A stretch of 64,000 nucleotides of DNA from a virus, in the IMG/VR virus record IMGVR_UViG_3300009093_000036, positions 124,001 through 188,000 of that record; one strand, written 5' to 3'. The position numbers and the translations under genes are program-made. Of the stretch, positions 38,656-47,718 are shown piece after piece (position 1 is the stretch's first letter; each line of letters starts with the position of its first letter). The notes beneath the pieces are model-generated. The model searched no databases. It was not told the origin of the DNA and saw nothing but the letters and a program-made list of their open reading frames with translations.

Positions 38656-40461
38656 TTACAGAGCAACCTGCACTGCGTTCCGGAGACCGGAGATGAAGTT
38701 GGTGTTCCGATTCATCGTGGAGCAGACCTCGTCACCGAGAGCGCTGAGCTTGCGGTAATCGGGGCTTGTCATCACGTACTCCACAGCAACACCAAGTTCC
38801 TCTTCGACCTCTGCCACCTTTTCGAGGTGAGCCGAAATCCAATGTACCACGGTGGATGAAGACAGGAGAAGACCCGCCAGGGAAGATGTCTTCGTCAACT
38901 CCCTGAAGTCGGGCGGGCACGCCTCGTGGTACTTGGGCATCAGATGCTCCGCCTGCTTCAGCAGAGAAGCCCGGTACCCGTTGTAGAGAGCCGCGACATC
39001 ATGAACGAAGACGGCGTCGAGTAGTTGTGGAACAGGGGCCGAAGCCGTCTTCGACATCATGCCCAGCCGGTAGTGCAGATGCGGGGCAAACGAAGAGCGA
39101 TGCTCCACGTACGGCATGAGCCTCTCGGCCAGCTTCAACGAGAAGAGCTGGGGGTCCACGGCATACCCAGTCTCGTACTCCGGCAACGACGTTTTGAACG
39201 TCATGTTGTGGTCGGCGGCCATCGACGCGACCTTCGCGTGGAACGGGTGCTCGGTGCCGACGACGCCATGGAACTCGTTCGGCTTGAGCATGATGCCCAG
39301 ACCCGCGAGTGTGGACAGCAGAGTGCGAGCACCGACCTCCTTCGAGAAGTCAGCCAGCTCTCCGAACGGGATGTCCATCTCTCCGTTGGCACAGAGCTCG
39401 ACCTTGCGAGCGATGCCACCAGGGATCTCCTTCTCCATCGCCGTCTTCTTGATGTTCCTGATGTGCTCTCGGGTAAGAAGGGTTCCAGGGCCTGCCTTCT
39501 CACTGGCCGTCTTCGACATGTCTGAGGCCCCCTTCAAGAGCTCACCGATGCTCTGCGGACGCTGACGAGCTCCGGCACGACTGCCGCTTGCACTCATGAA
39601 GAACATGACTCGTGCAGTACGGTCCGCACCGATCCACACGAAGCTGATGTCGAAGAAGCGCGGGTAGTCGTTGTAGACGAAGACCTTCTGGCCGTCGTCG
39701 AGCACCTGACCGCGCTGCTTGACCATGTGGTCGCAGTAGTCGGCCTTCGTGATCGCAAGACCACGAATGGGCTTCACGGTCCGGTGGTACACGAGGATGG
39801 CGACGCCGGGGCTGGCGTGACGCTTCGGGTCGTACGCCTTCTTCGCCTTCTTGACGGTCTCCCAGTCCGTGCAGATCGAGCAGAAGTCGAAAGGCACCTT
39901 GCAGCCCATCGAGACATCGACTCGATCACCCCGGCCGATCCTATCAAGAATCGCAGAGTGACCCCGTTGCATGGCGAGGTCGACATCGACCCGCATCACG
40001 AGCTCGATGCGCTTCTGCGCCTCGTTGCGTGCGACGAAAACGACGTCACCGAAGCCCAGCGACGTGGGGTCCGTGTTCTTGTGGTGGGCGTAGACGGTCG
40101 CGCCGTAGTAGCTGGGGTAGCCGAAGGGCCAGCTCTTCGCGATGCGAGCCTGAACGACGGGATCCGTCTCCCAGTTCTCGTACTCGCCATGGAGGTGACA
40201 CGTCTCGGGGGCGTGCAGCAGACCGTTGAAGTCGAGGTGCGGGTTGTACCCGTAGTAGTCGACGTTCGAGTTCGGCCCGTAGTACTCCGAGTACCCCATC
40301 GCGTTCACGTGCGTGAACATGTACTTGGGGTCCGGGCGAAGACGCGAGATGAAGTCCTCGACGAGCGGCAGAGCGCCGGCCACTTTCGTCATGTGGCCGG
40401 CCTCGATGAGATGAACCGGCGGCTCGCCTTCAGCCGACGAGAACGCGCGCTTCAGCATCAT
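38656..40461 (-). CDS. probable capsid-maturation protease with long C-terminal extension
   Basis: 601 residues. Residues ~115-290 look like a prohead protease of the Ser-His type. A His pair (H126/H127) in VYAHHKNT is followed by GDVVFVARNEAQKRIELVM. Then comes ILDRIGRGDRVDVSMGCKVP, with S184 the likely nucleophile, and CSICTDWE. FFDISFVWIGADRTARVM follows, a line often found after this domain in large phages. The C-terminal ~300 residues are helical and carry KTAS twice (MSKTASEKA, MSKTASAPV) plus LTKTSSLAG, which may be self-cleavage sites. Capsid, scaffold and decoration genes are adjacent downstream. Confidence 0.6.
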   Translation of the reverse strand: MMLKRAFSSAEGEPPVHLIEAGHMTKVAGALPLVEDFISRLRPDPKYMFTHVNAMGYSEYYGPNSNVDYYGYNPHLDFNGLLHAPETCHLHGEYENWETDPVVQARIAKSWPFGYPSYYGATVYAHHKNTDPTSLGFGDVVFVARNEAQKRIELVMRVDVDLAMQRGHSAILDRIGRGDRVDVSMGCKVPFDFCSICTDWETVKKAKKAYDPKRHASPGVAILVYHRTVKPIRGLAITKADYCDHMVKQRGQVLDDGQKVFVYNDYPRFFDISFVWIGADRTARVMFFMSASGSRAGARQRPQSIGELLKGASDMSKTASEKAGPGTLLTREHIRNIKKTAMEKEIPGGIARKVELCANGEMDIPFGELADFSKEVGARTLLSTLAGLGIMLKPNEFHGVVGTEHPFHAKVASMAADHNMTFKTSLPEYETGYAVDPQLFSLKLAERLMPYVEHRSSFAPHLHYRLGMMSKTASAPVPQLLDAVFVHDVAALYNGYRASLLKQAEHLMPKYHEACPPDFRELTKTSSLAGLLLSSSTVVHWISAHLEKVAEVEEELGVAVEYVMTSPDYRKLSALGDEVCSTMNRNTNFISGLRNAVQVAL

Positions 40462-40464
40462 GGA

Positions 40465-41082
40465 TCAGGTCTCGGGAGTGCTGCTGCTGGCGTTTCGGCG
40501 CATCCTCTGAACGTGGCTCTTGAGCATGCGGTTGTGCCGCTGCGAGACGTTGAGGTCGTGGCGCAGGCCTTCCGACTTGTCCTTCTTCGAGGCATCGCCC
40601 ATGCGGAGGATGACGTCGCTGAGGTCCTTGCCGAAGTGACCCGGCTCCGGACGCTTGAGGGCGCTGAGCTGACGAGCCTGCTCGAACAACGCGGCGTGGG
40701 GGTTCGTCGGGTTGTTCATAGTCGCCATGTTGTTCACGAAGCTGGCCGCGACCGTGGGGTCGTTGGCGAGCTCCGGGTTCAGGCGATGCAGCGTGTTGAA
40801 GTAGCGCTGGACGTCCTCCGCGTTCCTGTCGTGCAGGTGCGGGTTCTGCGCCATCATCGTCTTGTAGGCGTCGGCCTTGCGGGTGGCTTCGGTCATCTTC
40901 GAGATGACGGCCCCGATGCCCTGAGCTGCGAGCGTGGCGAGCGGAACGGCGATCGGAGCCACCTCCATCATCGTGCGCCCCAGGCCCTTCAGGTGCTGAA
41001 GGTCACCGGGACCGACGAGAGCGGAGGTCTTGGCGACGACACCGACGTACTCGCGAGCGCTTGCATGCTTGGAGATCAACAT
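40465..41082 (-). CDS. helical virion-block protein
   Basis: 205 residues, MLISKHASAREYVGVVAKTSALV, with a hydrophobic helix (VAPIAVPLATLAAQGIGAVI) at about residues 40-60. The basic C-terminus (RHNRMLKSHVQRMRRNAS) could contact DNA. Its start overlaps the stop of the small Gly-rich gene. Probably an internal virion protein. Confidence 0.55.
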   Translation of the reverse strand: MLISKHASAREYVGVVAKTSALVGPGDLQHLKGLGRTMMEVAPIAVPLATLAAQGIGAVISKMTEATRKADAYKTMMAQNPHLHDRNAEDVQRYFNTLHRLNPELANDPTVAASFVNNMATMNNPTNPHAALFEQARQLSALKRPEPGHFGKDLSDVILRMGDASKKDKSEGLRHDLNVSQRHNRMLKSHVQRMRRNASSSTPET

Positions 41083-41417
41083 CAGTAGTACCCTCCTCCA
41101 CCGCTACCGAAGTCGCCAGGGCGAGAACCGAAGTCCCTCGGGATGAGGGCGGACCCGACCGCGTTGCCGGCAGCACCCATCTGCTGACCGAGCCACGCCT
41201 TGCCGCGACGGGTGGGAGCGTACTGGTTGGCGGCGTGGTTGGCGACCAGAACGGGAGCTGCATAGCCCACCGTCTTGCCGATCGCCTCCGAGCCGAGGTT
41301 CTTGCCGATGGCTCCCCCCACGCTTCCAGCGGCCTGGAACACCTTGCCGGTAGCCTTGCCTACGGTCTTCGCAGCCTCGGCAAGGCCGGCCAGCTTCAGA
41401 AGCGTGATGGGGTTCAT
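41082..41417 (-). CDS. small Gly/Ala-rich virion-block protein
   Basis: 111 residues, beginning MNPITLLKLAGLAEAAKTV. Glycine-zipper-like helices (AAGSVGGAIGKNLGSEAIGK) and a Gly/Ser/Tyr-rich tail follow. It overlaps both neighbours, so it is part of the translated array. It resembles the small proteins at 26,674 and 26,154. Confidence 0.55.
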   Translation of the reverse strand: MNPITLLKLAGLAEAAKTVGKATGKVFQAAGSVGGAIGKNLGSEAIGKTVGYAAPVLVANHAANQYAPTRRGKAWLGQQMGAAGNAVGSALIPRDFGSRPGDFGSGGGGYY

Positions 41418-42220
41418 CGGTGACTCCGCAGGAAGTCCGACACGCGGACGAGCTCGCTCTCGACTTCACGAAGCGCCTCGCAGGCGACCTCGTAGTCGTG
41501 AGCATGCTTCACGAACGCAGCGAACGTCGAGCGGATCGGGTGACCTTCCGAGATCACCCGGCTTGCCGTCTTCACGCCGTGAGGCGCACGAGTGGGGTTG
41601 AGCGCCGAGAGGAGCTCGACGGCGTGCTTGGGGGAAACGCTGCCCCAGGCTCGCTCGAAGTCCTCGAAGAACGCCCCATCGAGACAGGCGCTCTTCACGA
41701 GCCCTGCCAGCTTCTGGACGTCCTCGGTGACGTAGTAGCTGCTCACGGTGACCCGCTCTGCGAGGTCGACGTGCGTAGCCTGGAGCTGCTCGCGCAGCTC
41801 GCTGATGTCGGCGAGGGCTGCCCGCTTCTCCGAGACGTCGTGGACGCCCGACTGCGACGAGACGCTCGCGGTCTTGCGAACGGGCTCCATCGAGTACTCC
41901 GACATGCTGCGTGCACGTGCCGGGGCCGAGGCCGCCTTGAGGCGCTCGATGACGGCGCTCGCATCGGCCGGACCGCCGTCGAGCTCGACCACACGCATGG
42001 ACGGGTCCATGGAGGCGAACTTCCGGTGGAAGGCCTCGTGATTCGCGGCCTCGACGACGCGACGGATCTGCTGCTCGTTGAGCTTCGTCATGCCGATCGA
42101 ACGCACTGCGGCGTCCGTCAGGGACATGCCCGACGTCTCCGCAGTCTGAGCGGCCGTCTTGCCGAGCTGCGTGAGCTGCTCTGCCGAAGTCGTGTGCCAG
42201 GTGTTTGCTTCGAGGTTCAT
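41414..42220 (-). CDS. first gene of the main structural block; KTAS-rich helical protein
   Basis: 268 residues. The start MNLEANTWHTTSAEQ is followed by KTAAQTAETSGMSL. The pattern LNEQQIRRVVEAANHEAFHRKF, then RVVELDGGPADA is common in helical phage head proteins. KTAS occurs twice (RKTASVSSQ, VKTASRVIS). The remainder is coiled coil. It is divergent from the plus-strand gene at 42,301. No CTATCA motif stands upstream, unlike the non-structural units. Confidence 0.6.
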   Translation of the reverse strand: MNLEANTWHTTSAEQLTQLGKTAAQTAETSGMSLTDAAVRSIGMTKLNEQQIRRVVEAANHEAFHRKFASMDPSMRVVELDGGPADASAVIERLKAASAPARARSMSEYSMEPVRKTASVSSQSGVHDVSEKRAALADISELREQLQATHVDLAERVTVSSYYVTEDVQKLAGLVKSACLDGAFFEDFERAWGSVSPKHAVELLSALNPTRAPHGVKTASRVISEGHPIRSTFAAFVKHAHDYEVACEALREVESELVRVSDFLRSHR

Positions 42221-42300
42221 CTTCGTGCTCCTGTTGATGCAGGGGCCCAGGTCAGTGCCTAGGATAGCTCAGGATCCTGCAAGTAGGGAAGGAAACACAC

Positions 42301-42756
42301 ATGAACCATGCCAGGCTCCTCGATCTCGAAGTTGACGTCGTCACTCTGCGGCGTCGTCTTGATGCTCTGGAGGCCCGTCTCACCGGCTCTGTGCAGGACC
42401 TCAACGGGCCGCAGCCGTTGTTCGACTTGTACTCCCACCTGCTGCTGGACGGCCTAGAACCAAGCCCCGATGCTGTCGCTCTGCTGCGCACCTGTGTGAT
42501 GTTGATGACGCCTCGTGCGTTGCTCGACCTCGCACGACTGACCGGCGACATGTTCGCGTGGAGGCCGTTCCTCTCCGCGCTCGACGTCATGCACACCCGT
42601 GGCTACGACGTCACAGAAGCGTCAGAGTGGCTCGTGAGCTCTGCGCAGGACCTCCTGCGAGCCCAAGGCCTCGGGATGCTGCGGCCCGAGGATGTCCTTC
42701 GTTCACCCATGGGACCGATCGCTACGATGAAGCGGATCGCCCTATCAGGAAGGTGA
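42301..42756 (+). CDS. hypothetical helical protein
   Basis: 151 residues starting MNHARLLDLEVDVVTLRRRL after GGGAAGGAAACACAC. A leucine-zipper-like coiled coil (VTLRRRLDALEARL) opens it. A helical domain follows. No family is recognised. It precedes gyrB by 13 bases. The gyrB promoter-like motif lies inside its last codons. Confidence 0.6.
   Translation: MNHARLLDLEVDVVTLRRRLDALEARLTGSVQDLNGPQPLFDLYSHLLLDGLEPSPDAVALLRTCVMLMTPRALLDLARLTGDMFAWRPFLSALDVMHTRGYDVTEASEWLVSSAQDLLRAQGLGMLRPEDVLRSPMGPIATMKRIALSGR
42741..42747 (+). promoter_or_regulatory. CTATCA promoter-like motif before gyrB
   Basis: CCTATCA followed by GGAAGGTGAAGGG and the gyrB start at 42770. It lies within the end of the upstream gene, so gyrB can be expressed on its own. 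Confidence 0.5.
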
Positions 42757-42769
42757 AGGGATCACTTCT

Positions 42770-44719
42770 ATGACGAAGACGACCGCCAGCAAGAACAAGT
42801 ACGACGCCTCCAGCATCCGCCAGCTCAAGGGGCTGGAAGCTGTCCGGGAGCGTCCCGGCATGTACCTCGGTGACCCTACGAGCGGTGATGCCCTCCACCA
42901 CTGCGTGTGGGAGGCAGTCGACAACGCCGTCGATGAGCACCTGGGTGGTCATGCCTCGAACATCGCCGTCTCCCTGATGCCCGACGGCTGGGTCAGCGTG
43001 GAGGACGATGGCCGTGGCATCCCCGTGGGGATCCATCCCGAGGAGGGGATCTCCGCCCTCCAGATGGTGATGACCTCCCTGCACGCCGGCGGGAAGTTCG
43101 ACCACAACAGCTACGACCAGAGCGCCGGCCTCCACGGCGTCGGCATCTCCGCGGTGAACGCTGTGAGCTCGGAGATGCAGGTCTTCGTGAACCGCGACGG
43201 GCACAGCTACATGCAGAGCTACGCGCGCGGCGTCCCCACGAGCGGAGTCGAGACCGTGGGGAAGTCGAAGCTGACGGGAACGAAGGTAGCGTTCCAGCGC
43301 GACCTCGACATCTTCCACGGCGTCATCGACTACGACTACGACATCATCGACACCCGGCTCCAGGAGCTCGCGTTCCTGAACCCCGGGCTCGTCATCACGT
43401 TCTCCGACACCCGCGGTAAGAAGCCGAAGCAGGTGCGCTACCACTACCAGGGCGGCATCAAGGAGTATGTCGAGGACTTGGTCTCGAAGAAGAAGCCGCT
43501 GATCCCCGTCCTCCACCTCCAGTCGTTCACGAAGAAGGTGGGCGCCGAGGTTGCCCTGACATGGACGGATGTTGCGAGCGACGACATCCGCTGCTTCGCC
43601 AACAACACGAAGAACCGCGACGGAGGGACCCACCTCACCGGGTTCAAGGCCGGCATCACGAAGGTCGTCACCGACTACATCAAGACCCACGAGCTCGGGA
43701 AGTCGCTCGAAGACGGTGTCACCGGGGAGGACATCCGCACCGGGCTCGTCGCGGTCGTCAGCATCCGTATCCCCGACATCAGTTTCAGCTCGCAGACGAA
43801 GGACAAGCTCGTCACCGCCAGCGCCCGCAAGCTGGTCGAGGACCTCCTCACCGAGAAGCTCGAAGACTGGATGTCCGGCCACACCGATGCCGCCAAGCGC
43901 ATCGCCGACCGAGCCGTCCTGAACGCGAAGGCGCGAGAGGCAGCCCGCCGTGCTCGGGAGGGCGTCTACCGCAAGTCCGAGATGGACATGCTCTCGCTGC
44001 CGGGGAAGCTGGCCGACTGCCAGAACAAGAACCCGGCGGAGTGCGAGATCTACATCGTCGAGGGCGAGTCCGCCGGCGGGAGTGCGAAGGCGGGCAGAGA
44101 CCGGAAGTATCAGGCCATCCTGCCGTTGCGCGGCAAGGTCCTGAACGTGGAGCGTGCTTCGTTGGAGGCGGTGGCAGAGAACGCCGAGCTCGGCACCCTC
44201 ATCACGGCACTCGGCTGCGGGATGGAGGCGACCCGCAACTTCAACGTGAAGAACCTCCGCTACCACAAGATCGTCATCATGACCGACGCTGACGTCGATG
44301 GGTCGCACATCCGGACCCTCCTGCTGACGTTCTTCTATCGGTACACCCCCAGGCTCGTGTACGAGGGCTTCCTCTACATCGCGGTCCCGCCACTCTTCAA
44401 GTTGAAGAAGGGCTCGGTCGAGCGCTTCTTCACGGACGAGCAAGAGCTGCGGGCGTACTTCGTCTCGCAGGGGCTGTCCCCGCAGGAAGCTGGCGACCGC
44501 GGGTATCGGATCACCCGGTACAAGGGCCTCGGGGAGATGAACCCCGAGACGCTGTGGGCGACCACGATGAATCCGGAGGTCCGTGTGCTCAAGCAGGTGA
44601 CGGTCGAGGACGCCCTGGAGAGCGAGCGCATGTTCGACTTGCTCATGGGGGCCGACGTCGACAGCCGCCGCAGCTACATCGAGGCCAACGCCCTGGCTGT
44701 GCAGAACCTCGACATCTAG
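42770..44719 (+). CDS. gyrB: DNA gyrase/topoisomerase IV subunit B homologue
   Basis: 649 residues, full length. The N-terminal GHKL ATPase has GLEAVRERPGMYLGD, HHCVWEAVDNAVDE (E48, N52), VEDDGRGIPVG (D80) and QSAGLHGVGIS. The C-terminal Toprim domain has EGESAGGSAK (~430), LPLRGKVLNVE and TDADVDGSHIRTLLLTF (~505), and GYRITRYKGLGEMNP. With a GyrA partner it would introduce or relax supercoils using ATP. No gyrA is in this window. The enzyme could pair with host GyrA or with a phage GyrA encoded elsewhere. It looks intact; GyrB is a little more likely than ParE. Confidence 0.95.
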   Translation: MTKTTASKNKYDASSIRQLKGLEAVRERPGMYLGDPTSGDALHHCVWEAVDNAVDEHLGGHASNIAVSLMPDGWVSVEDDGRGIPVGIHPEEGISALQMVMTSLHAGGKFDHNSYDQSAGLHGVGISAVNAVSSEMQVFVNRDGHSYMQSYARGVPTSGVETVGKSKLTGTKVAFQRDLDIFHGVIDYDYDIIDTRLQELAFLNPGLVITFSDTRGKKPKQVRYHYQGGIKEYVEDLVSKKKPLIPVLHLQSFTKKVGAEVALTWTDVASDDIRCFANNTKNRDGGTHLTGFKAGITKVVTDYIKTHELGKSLEDGVTGEDIRTGLVAVVSIRIPDISFSSQTKDKLVTASARKLVEDLLTEKLEDWMSGHTDAAKRIADRAVLNAKAREAARRAREGVYRKSEMDMLSLPGKLADCQNKNPAECEIYIVEGESAGGSAKAGRDRKYQAILPLRGKVLNVERASLEAVAENAELGTLITALGCGMEATRNFNVKNLRYHKIVIMTDADVDGSHIRTLLLTFFYRYTPRLVYEGFLYIAVPPLFKLKKGSVERFFTDEQELRAYFVSQGLSPQEAGDRGYRITRYKGLGEMNPETLWATTMNPEVRVLKQVTVEDALESERMFDLLMGADVDSRRSYIEANALAVQNLDI

Positions 44720-44742
44720 GTGAGAAAACGGCGCAGAACCCC

Positions 44743-44749
44743 CTATAAG
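44743..44749 (+). promoter_or_regulatory. CTATAAG promoter-like motif
   Basis: CCCTATAAGTAAGATGAACGAG, about 75 bases before the start at 44822. It is close to the copy at 11,695 over 17 bases and may leave a longer leader. Confidence 0.5.
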
Positions 44750-44821
44750 TAAGATGAACGAGAAGATGCCGCTCGTTCAGCATGGGCCCAGGCATTGAGT
44801 TCGATACGGAGAAACAGGAAC

Positions 44822-45253
44822 ATGAACACCCAGCAGCACGGCGAGACGAACGAGAACGAGCGACCCCACGGCGGCACCGAGCACGGCGACCGTGCTTGGG
44901 CGGCGCGCATGAGCAAGGAGAAGGAGGACCGGGATATCGAGCGCCACAAGCAGGTCCTCGGCAGCATCGAGGAGATCGCCTCGGGCATGGCCCGCAGCGC
45001 GGTCGAGAACGATGCGAAGCTGAAGGCCATCTTCGACACGGTGGTCCCGCCGGTGCCGACGTCGGCGTTCGGCCGCGCCATCGTGCAGGCGGACAACCTG
45101 CTGAAGCGCGCGCTCCCGGCGCTGCGGGTGACCGCCGCCGCCGCGGTGGTCATCGGCGGCAGCATGCAGGGCGTGGCGAGCGCGCAGCGGTACTTCGAGC
45201 GTCGTGAGGCGGCGAAGAACGCCGCGGCGCATCCGGCGAAGAAGACCCAGTAG
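44822..45253 (+). CDS. small protein with one membrane-like segment
   Basis: 143 residues starting MNTQQHGETNENERPHGG after ACAGGAAC. Hydrophilic, His/Glu/Asn-rich N-terminus, a charged helix, then one hydrophobic segment (LRVTAAAAVVIGGSMQGVASA, about residues 100-120) and a basic tail. It may be a membrane-attached accessory protein. It ends in a strong terminator shared with the convergent TerL gene. Confidence 0.6.
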   Translation: MNTQQHGETNENERPHGGTEHGDRAWAARMSKEKEDRDIERHKQVLGSIEEIASGMARSAVENDAKLKAIFDTVVPPVPTSAFGRAIVQADNLLKRALPALRVTAAAAVVIGGSMQGVASAQRYFERREAAKNAAAHPAKKTQ

Positions 45254-45258
45254 GTCGG

Positions 45259-45294
45259 GAAGGGGATGGTGCGAAAGCACTGTCCCTTTTCTTT
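45259..45294 (+). terminator. rho-independent terminator
   Basis: Imperfect stem AAGGGGATGGTGC / GCACTGTCCCTT around a GAAA tetraloop (45272-45275), then TTTTCTTTTG. It follows the 143-aa gene and abuts the TerL stop. Confidence 0.85.
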
Positions 45295-45298
45295 TGCC

Positions 45299-47131
45299 CT
45301 ACGTGTTGTTGAAGCCGTCGCCCGGATCGCCGTACGAGACGGGGATGTCCCCGTCGTAGGCGTCATCGCTGACGAAGCCGGCGAGCCGCGACTCTTCCTC
45401 CTCCTTGAACGGAGCGATGATGTCGGGCCGCTTGTGCTCCAGCATCGAGGCGAGGAGGCAGTACAGCGAGGCGTGGAACGAATCGTCGGTCTTCCCCTTC
45501 GGCTTGTCGTACTTGATCATGCGGAGGTTCTCGGAGTCCTCGGCATGGATGTTCAAGATGTCCTCGCCGTACGGACGCTCGATGGACGACCACTTCGGAA
45601 GGCGCACCTTCCGGCGCTTCAGCGCAACGAACATGTCCGACATCAGCGGCGTACGGAACGCGATGGTTCGGTGCAGGGTGCGGACGTACTTCAGCTTCAT
45701 GTTCAGACGCGGGGCGTACTCGAACGGGAAGATGCGGTGCATGCCGAACCGAGAGAGCAGCCGCTTGTTCTGGTAGAAGCCGAAGCCGAAGTCGGTGCCG
45801 ACGTACTTCGGACGGAACTTCTGGATGAGAGCTTCGATCTCATCCATCTGAGCGAGCGGGTCGGTCAGCGGGCCCGTGAAGCGCATCATGAAGAAGATCT
45901 GGAACGCCGCATCATCACGGCAGTAGGCGCCCATGGTGAGGACGGTGAAGGCCCTCTCGCCGCTGCCCCAGTCGATGCCGAAGAACGTGGTGTTGTTCTG
46001 CGCGATCTTGTACGCGACCTCCAGGTTGTTCTCGATCTTCGGCTCGCAGGCCTGGATGAGCTCCAGCTTGGAGATCGGCTTCGAGGCGGAGTCGTACGAG
46101 ATCGCGAGGACCTCGTTCATGAACTGCGCCGTGGGGTAGCGCTCGCGGGCGGCGAGAATCTCCTTCCACTTCTTCGGAGACTTCCAGAACCAGGGCACCA
46201 TCAGACGGCAGACGCGGTAGCCCTCGAAGGTGATGCGCTCGTTGTCGAGCTTCTGCATCTCCACCCAGCGAGCGTACGGATGCTCGGGGTTGATGGGTTT
46301 GCCACAGCGATCACAGATGGGTCCTTCCTTGCCCAGGTTCTTCTCGCTGAGGATGTTCCAGTGCCACGTCGCCGGCATGTTCGGCAGGCCGTGGTGCTCG
46401 CACGGAATGCACCACTCGCTGGCGGTCGAGTTGTCCGCCCAGTAGTGGTGGATGTTGTTGTCCATGCTCTTGGGCGTGCCCGAGTACACGAACAAGGTGT
46501 CCTGGTGGTGGGACGTCGTCTCTTCGATGACGGGCATGGTCGTGGAGACCAAGTCCTGGATCTCGTCGAGGAAGAGGTCGTTCACGGACAGACCGCGGAT
46601 ACGATCGGCGGTGAGGAAGGCGTACCGGAGGTAGATCTTCGAGCCGTTCGCGAAGTGCTTCTCGAACAGGTTGTTCGTGAGAGCCTCGTGGGTCTGTGCC
46701 TTGATGAGCGGACTGATGTCGATGATCTCGTTCAGGCGGGTCTTCGAGAAGACGGCCGTCTGCATCGCAGAGGGAGAGACGAACAGCGACGTGTGCCCAG
46801 GCCGCATCCCGGCGCGGCCGAAGATGCGGTTGCCGATCGTCGTGCTCTTCTCGGTCTGACGAGACGTGAAGAGCAGCACCTTGCGGGCCGGCGTGTCGTA
46901 GATGCGCTTGAGGTACTTGCGCTCGTCGAACACGAGAGGGACTGCTGTGCCGGTGTCACCGTCCTTGATGCGGATGAAGGCGGTCACCCACTCGGAGGTC
47001 AGGAGCTGGATCCTTCCGGTCTGGGCTTGCTTCGCGGAGCTCAGCTTGTACTCCAGGTCGTTGACACGTACACCGTACTCCACGGCCATGTCGCGATCTT
47101 CATCTTCCCCGAAGCCAACCCTGACAGCCAT
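45299..47131 (-). CDS. terminase large subunit (TerL)
   Basis: 610 residues from MAVRVGFGED, chosen because AGGA stands about 11 bases upstream. The ATPase has a variant Walker A SRQTEKST (90-97) and Walker B LFLDEIQD (D189, E190), with SGTPKSM as coupling motif. A four-cysteine zinc knuckle (C241, C244, C273, C276) is inserted between ATPase and nuclease. The RNase H-type nuclease has FFGIDWGSG (D387), VGTDFGFG (D447) and KTDDSFHAS (D549/D550). TerL packages DNA into the head and cuts the concatemer. No small terminase was recognised nearby. Confidence 0.93.
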   Translation of the reverse strand: MAVRVGFGEDEDRDMAVEYGVRVNDLEYKLSSAKQAQTGRIQLLTSEWVTAFIRIKDGDTGTAVPLVFDERKYLKRIYDTPARKVLLFTSRQTEKSTTIGNRIFGRAGMRPGHTSLFVSPSAMQTAVFSKTRLNEIIDISPLIKAQTHEALTNNLFEKHFANGSKIYLRYAFLTADRIRGLSVNDLFLDEIQDLVSTTMPVIEETTSHHQDTLFVYSGTPKSMDNNIHHYWADNSTASEWCIPCEHHGLPNMPATWHWNILSEKNLGKEGPICDRCGKPINPEHPYARWVEMQKLDNERITFEGYRVCRLMVPWFWKSPKKWKEILAARERYPTAQFMNEVLAISYDSASKPISKLELIQACEPKIENNLEVAYKIAQNNTTFFGIDWGSGERAFTVLTMGAYCRDDAAFQIFFMMRFTGPLTDPLAQMDEIEALIQKFRPKYVGTDFGFGFYQNKRLLSRFGMHRIFPFEYAPRLNMKLKYVRTLHRTIAFRTPLMSDMFVALKRRKVRLPKWSSIERPYGEDILNIHAEDSENLRMIKYDKPKGKTDDSFHASLYCLLASMLEHKRPDIIAPFKEEEESRLAGFVSDDAYDGDIPVSYGDPGDGFNNT

Positions 47132-47414
47132 CTCTGGAACCATCCTGAAGGCGCTCGACGCCCTCGTCGTTCAATCTGCCACCACTACCGAAGGCGTGTG
47201 GCACCGCGTGTCGCGTTCACACTCTCCTGAGCTCAAGGATGCGCTCAGGAACTACGTGAAGGCAAACAACAAGTACTACCACACGCGCTTCGAGGTCCAC
47301 TTCCCGAAGCCCTTCGTGCTCCGGATCAGTGAGAGACCGGAGCCCCCTCGATCTGCTCCAGGAACCGCTGGACGAGCAGCCGAAGGTCCGGCGCGATCAC
47401 GCCCTGCACGATGA
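47088..47414 (+). CDS. possible small plus-strand gene overlapping TerL start
   Basis: 108-codon frame starting at ATG 47088. It fills an otherwise empty gap of about 190 bases (47,132-47,325) and overlaps the minus genes on both sides. The middle (GVWHRVSRSHSPELKDALRNY, HTRFEVHFPKPFVLRIS) looks protein-like with sensible residue use, whereas both ends look like antisense shadow. No ribosome site precedes the ATG. It may be a real short gene with another start, or a remnant. Confidence 0.3.
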   Translation: MSRSSSSPKPTLTAISGTILKALDALVVQSATTTEGVWHRVSRSHSPELKDALRNYVKANNKYYHTRFEVHFPKPFVLRISERPEPPRSAPGTAGRAAEGPARSRPAR

Positions 47415-47718
47415 TGAAGAACGAGTTGAACTCGGTCTCGAACCCGGCGTGCACGTTGCTGACCTCGAACGACTGCGGGATGGCGTAGTCGAGACGCTTG
47501 TCCATCGCGAAGGAGTCGTCCCAGCGCTCGGAGACGTTGTCGCCCTCGATGTGCGGGAAGATGTGGATGACCAGCGCGTTGTCGCGCTCCCGAACACCCC
47601 ACTCGATGGTGTAGCGGGGGCGGGCGATCGCCTGCATCTCGGGGAGGTCGGGGCGGATGCGCTCCTCCTCGCTGAGGTTCGTGATGTTCTGGAGCTCGAT
47701 GCGGTGCGGGGTGGTCAT
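47326..47718 (-). CDS. hypothetical protein
   Basis: 130 residues starting MTTPHRIELQNITNLSEEER. The centre is beta-rich (VRERDNALVIHIFPHIEGD) and a C-terminal helix follows (APDLRLLVQRFLEQIEG). No family is known to me. It overlaps the upstream gene by four bases. Between TerL and large virion genes, it may be a packaging or virion protein. Confidence 0.6.
   Translation of the reverse strand: MTTPHRIELQNITNLSEEERIRPDLPEMQAIARPRYTIEWGVRERDNALVIHIFPHIEGDNVSERWDDSFAMDKRLDYAIPQSFEVSNVHAGFETEFNSFFIIVQGVIAPDLRLLVQRFLEQIEGAPVSH

Noticed and set aside
42722-44443. 573-codon minus-strand open frame across gyrB
   Set aside because: gyrB on the plus strand is unambiguous; the minus frame has no domain.
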